Source: Chitinophaga sp. LS1 (GTDB lineage Bacteria; Bacteroidota; Bacteroidia; Chitinophagales; Chitinophagaceae). From it: a stretch of 64,000 bases of DNA. Positions within the stretch are counted from its first letter, which is position 1. Every line of letters begins with the position of its first letter. Both the position numbers and the translations under genes were made by a program. The notes below the pieces were generated by a model. It was not told where the DNA came from and searched no databases. It saw only the letters and a list, made by a program, of their open reading frames with translations. This document shows, piece by piece, positions 33,191 through 42,306 of the stretch. The stretch is from the NCBI RefSeq assembly GCF_034274695.1, contig NZ_CP128362.1, forward strand, positions 7,380,501-7,444,500, read 5' to 3'.

Positions 33191-34420
33191 ATGATACAAC
33201 AGACATTGACAAAAGACATACGCTACCCACTCGGACATGGAGCTGGCAGTGACGCTATACATCGCGACCCTGTTTATTCCTACGCCGTTACTTTGTTAAA
33301 AGATGATAGCGGCCATACAGGTACAGGGCTGGCATTTACATTGGGAGAAGGCAATGACCTGGTTTGTAAGGCAGCAGATTTTTATGCGTCCCAATTAAAA
33401 GGCAGAGATATTGAAGACGTGATGGCAAACTTCGGAGAAATATTTCGCCAGTTATCTAATGAACAACAGTTTCGCTGGCTAGGTCCGCATAAGGGTGTCG
33501 TCCATTTGGGCCTTGCCTCTGTGACCAATGCCTGTTATGATCTGTGGGCCAAAAAGAGAGGCGTACCTCTATGGAAATTATTGATCGATCTTTCTCCCGA
33601 AGAAATTGTAAATACACTGGACCTCTCCTATCTTGAAGATGAACTAACCTCAAAGCAGGCGATTGCATTGATCACAGCCAACAGAGATCTGACACGAGAA
33701 AAGATCACTGTTACTGGATATCCAGGTTATGACACCTCTATCGGCTGGTTCAACTATCCGGATGCACAAATAAAGGAGAATGCGAAAAAAGCCTTAGCAG
33801 AAGGATTCAGCGCCATGAAACTCAAAGTCGGTTCTGCGGATGCAGAGCGGGATATCCGAAGGGCAAATCTTATCAGAGAAGTGACGGGTGATGATGTCAA
33901 GATTATGCTGGATGCAAACCAGCAATGGACATTGCCACAGGCACTGGATATATGCGGAAGATTACAACAAATGCGCCCTTACTGGATAGAAGAGCCTACA
34001 CATCCTGATGATGTGATCGCACATCAACAGCTGGCGAAGGCCATTGCTCCTACAAAGCTGGCAGGAGGAGAACATGTACCGAATCGGGTAATTTTTAAAA
34101 ACTATTTACAGGCTAAATGCATAGGGTTTTTACAGGTGGATGCGGTGAGAGTAGGTGGTGTTAGTGAGTTTATAACAGTGAGTCTGTTAAGCCGGAAGTA
34201 TGGTATTCCAGTAGTACCACATGTGGGTGATATGGGGCAACTACATCAGCATTTGGTGCTATTCAATCATATTTCACTGGGGCATGAGGCGCTGTTTTTA
34301 GAACATATCCCGCATCTGCAGGAGCATTTTACACACCCGGTACGAATCAGGGAAGGATACTACCTTACGCCACAGGAACCGGGTAGCAGCTGTGATCTTA
34401 AACAGATATCATCATTCTGA
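33191..34420 (+). CDS. fucD: L-fuconate dehydratase (enolase superfamily)
   Basis: 409 residues. It follows the ENOSF1/FucD subgroup: start IRYPLGHGAGSDAIHRDPVY, then GHTGTGLAFTLGEGNDLV and HKGVVHLGLASVTNACYDLW. Active-site elements: K210-x-K212 (AMKLKVG), metal ligands D241 (LDANQQW), E267 (WIEEPTHPDD) and E294 (GGEHVPNR), and the H344 general base (VVPHVGDMGQ). It dehydrates L-fuconate to 2-keto-3-deoxy-L-fuconate in the oxidative L-fucose pathway. It is directly behind the fucosidase. Its last codons (SSCDLKQISSF) already lie inside the repeat array that fills the next gap, so the C-terminus may have been rewritten by it. Confidence 0.87.
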   Translation: MIQQTLTKDIRYPLGHGAGSDAIHRDPVYSYAVTLLKDDSGHTGTGLAFTLGEGNDLVCKAADFYASQLKGRDIEDVMANFGEIFRQLSNEQQFRWLGPHKGVVHLGLASVTNACYDLWAKKRGVPLWKLLIDLSPEEIVNTLDLSYLEDELTSKQAIALITANRDLTREKITVTGYPGYDTSIGWFNYPDAQIKENAKKALAEGFSAMKLKVGSADAERDIRRANLIREVTGDDVKIMLDANQQWTLPQALDICGRLQQMRPYWIEEPTHPDDVIAHQQLAKAIAPTKLAGGEHVPNRVIFKNYLQAKCIGFLQVDAVRVGGVSEFITVSLLSRKYGIPVVPHVGDMGQLHQHLVLFNHISLGHEALFLEHIPHLQEHFTHPVRIREGYYLTPQEPGSSCDLKQISSF

Positions 34421-34801
34421 TCACCGCAGAAATTGTAGCCACCTGCTGTGACCTTAAACAAATTGCATGCGTATCATTATCATTCTGATCACCACAGGAA
34501 TTGTAGCCACCAGCTGTGACCTAAACAAATTGTATGAGTATCGTTACCATTCTGACCACCGCAGGATTGTAGCCACCTGCTGTGACCCAAACAAATTGTA
34601 TGCGTATCATTACCATTCTAACCACCGCAGAAATTGTAGCCACCTGCTGTGACCTTAAACAAATTGTATGCATATCATTACCATTCTGACCACCGCAGGA
34701 ATTGTAGCCACCAGCTGTGACCTAAACAAATTGTATGCGTATCGTTACCATTCTGACCACCGCAGGATTGTAGCCACCAGCTGTGACCTTAAACAAATTA
34801 T
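34386..34801 (+). repeat. Tandem repeat of 66-68 bp, seven copies, between fucD and the transporter
   Basis: The marker TGTGAC/T appears at 34391, 34447, 34515, 34581, 34648, 34716 and 34782 (periods 56, 68, 66, 67, 68, 66). A consensus unit is GTAGCCACC, AGCTGTGACCTTAAACAAATTGT, then ATGCGTATCATTACCATTCT and GACCACCGCAGGAATT. Each unit has an ATG in the same place as the transporter start; the copy at 34467 opens a 61-codon ORF beginning MRIIIILITTGIVATSC, a lipoprotein-signal-like peptide. The first unit overlaps the 3' end of fucD. Confidence 0.9.
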
Positions 34802-36364
34802 ATGATCATCGTCGTTATTCTATACATCATCATCATCGTAGCAATAGGCCTATGGGCTGGTCTAAAAAAAGACAAAGACCCAAAGGACTACTTCCTGGCA
34901 GGCAAAACCCTGCGCTGGCCCATGATCGGCCTCGCATTATTTGCCACAAACATATCCTGTCTTCATTTAGTAAGTCTGGCGCAAAGTGGTTATGACGATG
35001 GCTTACTAAGTGGCAACTTTGAATGGATGGCGGCGTTTACCTTAATACTGCTGGCACTATTTTTTGCACCATTTTATATCCGTAGCGGGATCAGTACACT
35101 ACCCGATTTTTTGGAAAAACGTTATAACCGTGCATGCAGGGACTGGCTTACATTGATCTCCATTATATCTGCCATCACTATCCATATTGCGTTTTCCCTG
35201 CTCACAGGTGGTATCGTACTGGAAACATTGTTTGGTGTCAATATGTACACCAGCGTAACGGTAATTGCCTGCATTACCGCCGTCTATACCATTATCGGCG
35301 GACTCAGAGCTGTTGTAGTCACAGAAAGTATTCAAACAGTCGTACTGGTATCAGGTGCCGTGATCATCACCATCGCCTGTTTTCAAAAAATGGGCGGATG
35401 GCATGCCATGACGGATGTATTACAGGAACATGGACAGATGGATAAGTTGTCTATGCTGAGGAGTGGTGGTAACCTACCCTGGTATGGGGTGTTCCTTGGC
35501 TACCCGGTGATTGGTATCTGGTATTGGTGTGCGGATCAAACAATCGTGCAGCGCATATTGGGAGCAAAAAATGAAAATCATGCAAGACTCGGCCCATTGT
35601 TTTGTGGCTTTATCAAAATACTGCCTGTTTTTATTTTTATTCTGCCCGGGTTATTTGCCAGCACATTGGCAAAGAAAGGTTTGCTGATTGCACCTGCAGA
35701 TAGCAAAGGTATTTACACAGTAATGATCACACAGCTGGTACCATCAGGGTTAGCGGGTATTATTGTCGCTGCATTATTATCAGGTTTGATGAGCCAGGTA
35801 TCAGGGGCACTGAATTCTATATCTACGCTGGTGAGTTTTGATCTGTACAAAAGATTTAAACCATCCGCAAGCGATCAGCAATTGGTGAGAATGGGCCGTA
35901 TATCGGCAGGCATTGCTTTATTATTATCGATTTGCTTGCTTCCTTTACTCAATAGCTATAATAGTATTTTCAATGGGGTAAATGATATTATTTCGCATAT
36001 CGCCCCTCCTATTACCTGCGTATTTTTGTTGGGCATTTTCTGGTCACGGGCTTCTGCCAGAGCTGCACAGCTTACTCTATTGATCGGGTCTTTGCTGGGA
36101 GCGTTTGTTTATACAATTAATAAATTGTACCCGGCTACCTCATTTGCACAAATTCCATTTATGATGATGGCGTTTTATCTGTTCATCATCTGTTGTATTA
36201 TACAGGTTTCATTTTCTTTTGTATATCCTATGCAGCATACCGCTGTAAGTGCCACATTATACTGGAAATCGCCATTAGAGCCTTTGAAAAACAAAGGCAG
36301 TTACAAGGTCTTATCTATACTGTTATTACTGGTAATGGCGATCCTATATTCAATCTTTAAATAA
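34802..36364 (+). CDS. Sodium:solute symporter, probable sugar importer
   Basis: 520 residues, about 13-14 membrane segments, typical SSS family. Motifs: MIIVVILYIIIIVAIGLWAG (TM1), DPKDYFLAGKTLRWPMIGLALFATNIS, IYTAVYTIIGGLRAVVVTES-like segment, and LLSGLMSQVSGALNSISTLV. Position between L-fuconate dehydratase and an SDR suggests L-fucose or fuconate uptake across the inner membrane (inference). It keeps the ATG at 34802 at the end of the repeat array. Confidence 0.88.
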   Translation: MIIVVILYIIIIVAIGLWAGLKKDKDPKDYFLAGKTLRWPMIGLALFATNISCLHLVSLAQSGYDDGLLSGNFEWMAAFTLILLALFFAPFYIRSGISTLPDFLEKRYNRACRDWLTLISIISAITIHIAFSLLTGGIVLETLFGVNMYTSVTVIACITAVYTIIGGLRAVVVTESIQTVVLVSGAVIITIACFQKMGGWHAMTDVLQEHGQMDKLSMLRSGGNLPWYGVFLGYPVIGIWYWCADQTIVQRILGAKNENHARLGPLFCGFIKILPVFIFILPGLFASTLAKKGLLIAPADSKGIYTVMITQLVPSGLAGIIVAALLSGLMSQVSGALNSISTLVSFDLYKRFKPSASDQQLVRMGRISAGIALLLSICLLPLLNSYNSIFNGVNDIISHIAPPITCVFLLGIFWSRASARAAQLTLLIGSLLGAFVYTINKLYPATSFAQIPFMMMAFYLFIICCIIQVSFSFVYPMQHTAVSATLYWKSPLEPLKNKGSYKVLSILLLLVMAILYSIFK

Positions 36365-36370
36365 CGAGAC

Positions 36371-37150
36371 ATGCAACTTTTGACCGGTAAAATAATTTTG
36401 CTAACAGGAGGATCCACAGGTATCGGATTTGAATGTGCATTAAAATATGCAGAAGCAGGTGCGGTAGTCGTAGTGGTATCGAACGATGCTACTACCCTGA
36501 CCACCGCTATCAATACCCTTGGAGATAACCATTACAGTATCTATGCAGATATCTCACAGACGACAGATGTACAACAGATGATTGCTCTGATATTGGAGAA
36601 ATACGGTAGGATCGATGTGATCCATAACAATGCCGCGATTGCTCACCCCTCCAAACCATTGCATGAAACGGCGGAGACAGAATGGGATGACCTGATGAAC
36701 ATTAACCTGAAGAGTATTTTCTTAACTACACGATACGGTATTGAGGCATTAAAAAGCAGTAAGGGATGCATTATCAATACGAGTAGCCTGGTTGGTGAAA
36801 TCGGACAGGAAAATCACGCTGCCTATACAGCGACAAAAGGAGCGGTGAATGCACTTACAAAGTCTATGGCACTGGATTATGCACCTTATCAAATTCGTGT
36901 AAATGCGGTGGCACCTGCTGGGGTATGGACACCCATGTTACGCGAATGGGGTAAGTACCAGAACAATGGACAGGGTATTGACGCATATATGAATGCGATT
37001 CATCCACTGGGATATTGTCCTGAGGGCGATGTGATTGCGGATGCATGTGTATTTCTTGCATCAGACAAAGCAAGGTTTATTACTGGTCATATTATGCATG
37101 TAAGCGGTGGTGCAGAATTAGGTTACAGGGCGCTTAAATATCAGGATTAG
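36371..37150 (+). CDS. SDR oxidoreductase, probable L-fucose or keto-deoxy-fuconate dehydrogenase
   Basis: 259 residues. Motifs: ILLTGGSTGIGFECALKYAE, NNAAIAHPSKPL, INTSSLVGEIG and YTATKGAVNALTKSM; the end reads FITGHIMHVSGGAELGY. Classical SDR. Six bases behind the transporter in the fucose operon. In the oxidative fucose pathway an SDR acts either first (fucose to lactone) or after FucD (2-keto-3-deoxyfuconate oxidation); the sequence does not choose between them. Confidence 0.87.
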   Translation: MQLLTGKIILLTGGSTGIGFECALKYAEAGAVVVVVSNDATTLTTAINTLGDNHYSIYADISQTTDVQQMIALILEKYGRIDVIHNNAAIAHPSKPLHETAETEWDDLMNINLKSIFLTTRYGIEALKSSKGCIINTSSLVGEIGQENHAAYTATKGAVNALTKSMALDYAPYQIRVNAVAPAGVWTPMLREWGKYQNNGQGIDAYMNAIHPLGYCPEGDVIADACVFLASDKARFITGHIMHVSGGAELGYRALKYQD

Positions 37151-37152
37151 TC

Positions 37153-37355
37153 AGGAAGTATATTATTACAGGTTTGCGCTTCCTACAGGTCTGTATTTAT
37201 CAAATCAGAAAAGCCGCTTTCCCCAGGAATCAATTTTAATCATGAAGCATATTATCACAATACCTTGCTTCCGCTTCCTACAGGTCTACATTTTTCAAAT
37301 CAGGAAAGCCGCTTTTCCCAGGAATCAATTTTAATCATGAAGTACATTATTACAT
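37153..37355 (+). repeat. 95-bp tandem repeat (about 2.1 copies) copying the start of the next gene
   Basis: Units share GCTTCCTACAGGTCT, TCAAATCAG, AAAGCCGCTTT and AGGAATCAATTTTAATC, with a 95-base period. The unit's ATG AAG CAT ATT ATC ACA at 37242 mirrors the real gene start ATG AAG TAC ATT ATT ACA at 37337; it opens a short decoy ORF (MKHIITIPCFRFLQVYIFQ) that stops before 37337. A third partial copy of the AAGTATATTATTACA part directly follows the SDR stop. Confidence 0.85.
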
Positions 37356-39187
37356 TTTTTCTCCTTTTGCAGTTTCCCGCCCATGCGCAGGTCAATATAC
37401 CCTTTGGAAAGAATAATAAAATCGTCTATGACCTGGCAGCCGGCACATATACAGTGGTCCTGAATGGTCAGTCCACTTTTGAAAATGTGTATGCGATAGC
37501 GCAAAATATTGATTCGCGCACAACTGTAAAACGTGGGTATGTGATAAAAAAATCCGGCACAGCTACTGTATATACAGTCAACAGCGGTCCGCTGCTGCAA
37601 TTGTTTTATACTTTCCCGGGCAAAGATTACTGTATTATTTCTATACAGGTGGCAGGCATGGCATGTAACTACCTATCACCATTAAACACCGCCCAAATAA
37701 ATGCTTCCGGTCGCATGCTGAATGTTCCTTTTGACAATGATATGTGGTTCAGATATGATGCGCCCTCCATTGAGCATGCCGACTTTACAGGTAGTGAAGT
37801 CACCGCGATTTATAATGAGCATAGTGGAATAGTGATTGGATCGTTGGAACAGGATGTATGGAAAACGGGGATTCAGATACATCACAATGCATTGAAAGTA
37901 TTTTGCGGGTATACTGATTCTCTTCGTACACATGACCAGAAAGCCCATGGCACCGTACGCCCCGTAGATGGTTATTGCCATTCAGCACCGATCTTTATCG
38001 GGTATAATAAAGACTGGCGGAATGCCATGGAAACCTATGCTGCCGCGAACAAAACACCTCGTTACGTAGCTGCATGGAAAGCCGCCACACCTATATGCTG
38101 GAATAGCTGGGGAGTAATACAGACTAAATTAGATTTTGCAAAAGCAAAAGATGTGGTCAATTTCTTCCATGATTCCTGCACAGGGTATCCTACTGCTGAC
38201 AATACCTTATACATTGACCTTGACTCCTACTGGGATAATATGACGCCAGAGCAGTTAAAAACCTTCGCAGCATATTGCAGGGAGAAAGGCTTTAAACCGG
38301 GCATTTACTGGGCACCATTTGTTGACTGGGGTAAATATGACCGGCAGGTAGAAGGTAGTACTTATCGTTATAAAGACACCTGGACTACGCAGGATGGAAA
38401 GTATGCAGATACAGATGGCGGTCGCGCCATGGATCCCACGCATCCTGCAACCCGCCAGCGGATCATTCACTTTATGCAGCGATTTAAAGATATGGGATAT
38501 GAGATGGTGAAGATAGATTTTCTATCACATGGTGCGATTGAAGGGGACCATTTTTATGATACTGGTGTAACAACAGGTATGCAGGCTTTTCGTAAAGGGA
38601 TGGAACTGATTGATAGTATGGCAGGGAAAAATATGCTGCTGTATGCTGCTATTTCTCCTAACATTGCTACCGCCCCCTATGTACACATGCGTCGTATAGC
38701 ATGTGATGCTTTCAACTCAATAGCGCATACAGAATATACATTGAACAGTACAGCCTATGGCTGGTGGCAGTCAAAGATGTATCCATATTTGGATGCGGAT
38801 CATGTAGTGTTTAAAGATGCATCTTTCAATGCGAATAAAGCCCGTTTAGCATCGGCACTAGTGACCGGCTCCCTTGTAACCGGTGATGATTATGCCGCTG
38901 AGGGGCCATGGAAAAAAGTTGCGTTACAATTATTACAGGACAAAGAATTGCTGGCTATTACAAAAAACGGGAAGAGTTTCCGCCCGGTAGATGGGAACAA
39001 TGTGTTCATGAAGGATGATAAATATATTGCCATATTTAACTACGGCCCCCAGGAACAGGTGTATCGCGTGCCGGTGTTGAAAGGAGGAAATTTTAAGGAG
39101 TTATTTAGTAAGAAAACGGTTCCCGTAAGTGATACGCTTACTGCAAAAGTGCAAGGTGGCAGTGCCGTAATATACTTTAAACAATAA
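37337..39187 (+). CDS. Glycoside hydrolase of clan GH-D, alpha-galactosidase-like (GH27/36)
   Basis: 616 residues from the ATG at 37337 (signal MKYIITFFLLLQFPAHAQ). A beta-rich N-terminal domain is followed by a TIM barrel: CWNSWGVIQTKLDF, TLYIDLDSYWDNM, GFKPGIYWAPFVDWG, MGYEMVKIDFLSHG with the nucleophile Asp of the KxDF type, and VTGDDYAAEGPWK near the acid/base region. C-terminal beta-domain. Probably secreted or periplasmic. Alpha-galactose often accompanies fucose in xyloglucan and blood-group-like chains, which fits the PUL, but linkage preference is not shown. Confidence 0.82.
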   Translation: MKYIITFFLLLQFPAHAQVNIPFGKNNKIVYDLAAGTYTVVLNGQSTFENVYAIAQNIDSRTTVKRGYVIKKSGTATVYTVNSGPLLQLFYTFPGKDYCIISIQVAGMACNYLSPLNTAQINASGRMLNVPFDNDMWFRYDAPSIEHADFTGSEVTAIYNEHSGIVIGSLEQDVWKTGIQIHHNALKVFCGYTDSLRTHDQKAHGTVRPVDGYCHSAPIFIGYNKDWRNAMETYAAANKTPRYVAAWKAATPICWNSWGVIQTKLDFAKAKDVVNFFHDSCTGYPTADNTLYIDLDSYWDNMTPEQLKTFAAYCREKGFKPGIYWAPFVDWGKYDRQVEGSTYRYKDTWTTQDGKYADTDGGRAMDPTHPATRQRIIHFMQRFKDMGYEMVKIDFLSHGAIEGDHFYDTGVTTGMQAFRKGMELIDSMAGKNMLLYAAISPNIATAPYVHMRRIACDAFNSIAHTEYTLNSTAYGWWQSKMYPYLDADHVVFKDASFNANKARLASALVTGSLVTGDDYAAEGPWKKVALQLLQDKELLAITKNGKSFRPVDGNNVFMKDDKYIAIFNYGPQEQVYRVPVLKGGNFKELFSKKTVPVSDTLTAKVQGGSAVIYFKQ

Positions 39188-39246
39188 TAAAGGTTTGTTG
39201 TTGTACTCTATATGCTTTTGCAGAAAATAACCAAACCTCTGATCAT

Positions 39247-41121
39247 ATGGAACACCACCACCATGGATGCACACATTGTGCATGCAACAATCCTGTTTTG
39301 AAACTCCTAAAGGATGAGCTCTTTACCCCTGAAAATTTCGAACAACTCCCCCTCCAAAGGGTTACTGAAAGAAAAAAGCAAACCAAGCCTTTCATGGTCA
39401 CTGGCGGAACTATACGTCCCATGGTCAACGGAGCTGTTGACACAGTAGAAGCCATTGGCTTCGCAAATGGCGTTGTAGTAGCTACAGGTTCCGAGGCAGA
39501 GGTAGCGGCCTTCATGCAGGCAAACTTTCCCGGTTATACCACCAGAAAGTTGGAAGAAGGCAACACCTTACTGCCCGGTCTGATAGAACCCCATATCCAC
39601 CTTGTACCCACGGCGATGTTAATGGGCTGGACAGATCTGGGTGCATTTGATGGACAGGTGTTGAAACCGGATTATAACATAAAGTCAGTAGGCGCTATTA
39701 TCGCGAAGGAAGCTAAGCGATTAAGTAACATAGACAAGACCCTTTGGTTCCTGGGTGCAAACCTTGATCCGGCATTGATGCCATTGTTAAATAACAATAC
39801 AGAGTTATTAACAATAGACATCGACCTGTTAGACAGTATTACCACAGATGCCCCTGTATGTATCATCAGTGCATCTATGCACACCTTGTATGTAAATACA
39901 CCAGCGCTGTCTTTAATCTGGAATTTCCCGGGTAACCTGGAATTATTACAGGAGTATCATTCATTCAACGAATACAAGAGTAAAACAAAGGGGCAGTTGC
40001 AGGAAGCAGCACAAATGGATCCTGCATTAAAAGCAATTCCGCCGATTCAGAAAGCTGACTTCTTCCTGAAATCATTTATTTACTTAAAACAAATCTTTGA
40101 GACCGCCAATTCCAGGGGTGTCACCTTTATGCATGATGCAGGGATGACAGGTGGTCAAAAATCCATACTGGATGCTTATTTAAAAGTATTTGCACCGACT
40201 GTTCGCATCGGCGCGGCTACGGTTTGTGATACATTAGAAGATGCGCAAAATTTAGGAACATTCAATATACCCGGGGAGTACACAGACATTTACTATAGTC
40301 ATGTTAAGGTGATCTCTGACGGTTCCAATCAGGGATTGACAGGCTATCAGTCTGACCCATATTTATGTAAGCCGGCCAACAACCATGGCGTATATAATTT
40401 CGCCGACAAATATGATGAAAAGCCGACAAATCCGCCACTGTATTTCAGAGATCTGATGGGACATATTATCAAGGATAAAAAGTGGCCTGTTATGATCCAT
40501 GCAAATGGTGACCTTGCTGTTAATTTCGCTATTGAGGCCTTTAAGGAATTTGTTCATGACCCATTCGCAGGTGTACGGCATAGAATAGAACATTGCTCAT
40601 TGACCACGCAGGAGAATCTTGAAGACATGAAAAATCTGCAGGTGTCTCCGAGTTTCCTGATTGGCCACGTAGGCTATTGGGGATATGCTTTTAAGAATGC
40701 GATATTCGGGGAAAAATCAAATATGCTGGATCTTTGCAAGAGTGCACTGCAGCAAGGCATGCGGATCACACTGCATAGTGACAACTCGGTAAGTCCGCTG
40801 GGACCATTGAGAATGATGGAACAGTCTGTCACGCGTATAATGGAGGCTGATCCTGCAGCTGGTGTGCTAAACCCGGCGGAAAACATTTCTCGTGAACAGG
40901 CATTGAAAGCGATCACCTACGATGCAGCATGGCAATGTTATGCAGAGCAGTGGACAGGGTCGCTGAAGGTGGGGAATTTTGCAGACTTTGTAGTGCTGCA
41001 ACAGGATCCGCTGACGATAAAAAATCCATTTATGAATATGCGGAATATTGAAGTGGTTGAGACATGGGTAGCGGGTTTGAAGGTGTTTAGTACCGTGGTT
41101 GAAGAGGTGAGTATGGCCTAA
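39247..41121 (+). CDS. YtcJ-like amidohydrolase with His/Cys-rich N-terminus
   Basis: 624 residues. The first metal motif is GLIEPHIHLVP (H116, H118) followed by later His residues (MIHANGDLAVNFAIEAF; HRIEHCSLT; LHSDNSVSPLGP). This is the YtcJ / N-substituted-formamide deformylase-like branch, whose natural substrates are poorly known. The N-terminus MEHHHHGCTHCACNNP is unusual: four His and three Cys within 16 residues, like a metal-binding tag, before the normal family start. No signal peptide. It may hydrolyse an amide or lactone in the fucose pathway, but that is only position-based. Confidence 0.8.
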   Translation: MEHHHHGCTHCACNNPVLKLLKDELFTPENFEQLPLQRVTERKKQTKPFMVTGGTIRPMVNGAVDTVEAIGFANGVVVATGSEAEVAAFMQANFPGYTTRKLEEGNTLLPGLIEPHIHLVPTAMLMGWTDLGAFDGQVLKPDYNIKSVGAIIAKEAKRLSNIDKTLWFLGANLDPALMPLLNNNTELLTIDIDLLDSITTDAPVCIISASMHTLYVNTPALSLIWNFPGNLELLQEYHSFNEYKSKTKGQLQEAAQMDPALKAIPPIQKADFFLKSFIYLKQIFETANSRGVTFMHDAGMTGGQKSILDAYLKVFAPTVRIGAATVCDTLEDAQNLGTFNIPGEYTDIYYSHVKVISDGSNQGLTGYQSDPYLCKPANNHGVYNFADKYDEKPTNPPLYFRDLMGHIIKDKKWPVMIHANGDLAVNFAIEAFKEFVHDPFAGVRHRIEHCSLTTQENLEDMKNLQVSPSFLIGHVGYWGYAFKNAIFGEKSNMLDLCKSALQQGMRITLHSDNSVSPLGPLRMMEQSVTRIMEADPAAGVLNPAENISREQALKAITYDAAWQCYAEQWTGSLKVGNFADFVVLQQDPLTIKNPFMNMRNIEVVETWVAGLKVFSTVVEEVSMA

Positions 41122-41149
41122 TATTTAAAAGAGGGTGGATCATAAATAA

Positions 41150-41244
41150 ATGACACTCCTGAGAATCGCATAAAATAGAATCTGGCTCCACCAGGTATCC
41201 GAATTAAAGGAGGGTGTATCAAAAGTTAGATACACCCTCCTTTT
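41150..41244. terminator. Intergenic element E1 with terminator hairpin
   Basis: AAATAAATGACACTCCTGAG, GCATAAAATAGAATCTGGC, then AGGTATCCGAATTAAA (41193-41208) and a strong hairpin (GGAGGGTGTATC 41209-41220, complement 41229-41240) with TTTT. Same organisation as 42055-42142 and 43291-43341. Confidence 0.75.
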
Positions 41245-41298
41245 CAATTATAGCATGTTCCGGATTTTTAGGGTTCCTGTGTTTTGCACATTTGCAAT

Positions 41299-42012
41299 AT
41301 GCAGGACATTATTCAAAAAATAGAAAATACAGACTGGCAACACATATGCGAAAAAATGCATCAGCAGGGATATGCCATCATTCCGGGTTTATTGTCAACT
41401 GAACAATGCGAATTACTGAAAGCAAATTATGACGATGCAAAGTTGTATCGTAAAACGGTCGTAATGGCTCGTTATCATTTTGGGTTGGGAGAATACAAAT
41501 ATTTCAACTACCCCCTTCCTGATACCATTCAAACTATCAGAACGACTATCTATACTAAACTTGCTCCTATTGCAAATGCGTGGTTCAAGGCATTGAATAT
41601 TAATTTCCAATTTCCATCGGAACATACAGATCTATTGCAACAATGCCATCAAAACGGGCAGGATAAAGCAACTGTTTTGATATTAAAATACGGACAGGGT
41701 GGGTTTAATACTTTACACCAGGATCTGTATGGAGATATTTATTTTCCTATCCAGGTAGTGTTGATGCTGAATAAACCTGATAAAGATTTTACAGGAGGTG
41801 AATTCGTGCTTACGCAGCAGGTGCCAAGAGCACAATCAAAAGCCATGGTTCTAAAACCCAATAAAGGAGATGTATTAATTTTCACAACGAACTTTAAACC
41901 GGAGAAGGGGGCAAAAGGATATTATCGGGTACACATGAAGCATGGTGTAAGTGAGGTTACATCAGGGGAACGCCATACGTTGGGGATTATTTTTCATGAT
42001 GCAGTTAGTTAG
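41299..42012 (+). CDS. 2OG-Fe(II) dioxygenase
   Basis: 237 residues from the ATG at 41299 (a TTG at 41284 is rejected). Iron site H140-x-D142 (FNTLHQDLYG) and H215 (VHMKHGVSEV), with R225 (SGERHTLGIIF) for 2-oxoglutarate. The double-stranded beta-helix pattern is complete and the N-terminus has the IIPGLLSTEQCELLKANY start of prolyl-hydroxylase-like enzymes. The substrate is unknown, perhaps a protein side chain. It is followed by element E2. Confidence 0.88.
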   Translation: MQDIIQKIENTDWQHICEKMHQQGYAIIPGLLSTEQCELLKANYDDAKLYRKTVVMARYHFGLGEYKYFNYPLPDTIQTIRTTIYTKLAPIANAWFKALNINFQFPSEHTDLLQQCHQNGQDKATVLILKYGQGGFNTLHQDLYGDIYFPIQVVLMLNKPDKDFTGGEFVLTQQVPRAQSKAMVLKPNKGDVLIFTTNFKPEKGAKGYYRVHMKHGVSEVTSGERHTLGIIFHDAVS

Positions 42013-42054
42013 GTGAATGGGTAGAAGAGCAATCTTTAAGAGAGTTTATCAAAA

Positions 42055-42142
42055 ATAAATAAACCTCTTCAGAAATGCATAAAGGACTACTTATCTCCAT
42101 TAGGTACCCGAATAAAACGAGGCCACTTCTGATACGGCCTCC
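42055..42142. terminator. Intergenic element E2 with terminator-like hairpin
   Basis: AAATAAATAAACCTCTTCAG, GCATAAAGGACTACTTATC, then AGGTACCCGAATAAAA (42102-42117) and a hairpin with GAGGCC (42119-42124) paired to GGCCTC (42136-42141). Related to E1 over its whole length. Confidence 0.65.
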
Positions 42143-42306
42143 TTGCATTGAAACATTATTGAATACTATGTAATGCTTTATTTTAACAGCAAAAAAGATT
42201 TTGCTTCAGTCAATAATTTTACTTAACTTTTTCTTACATAAGCGTTAACCTTATTCCCTATCAACCGATCACTCTACACTATTTATTTACCCTCAAACCC
42301 GTAATA

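Noticed and set aside
34467-34652. Independent small lipoprotein gene
   Set aside because: Its sequence is entirely made of the tandem repeat units.
34386-34801. CRISPR-like array
   Set aside because: Units are adjoining copies without unique spacers; no cas genes nearby.
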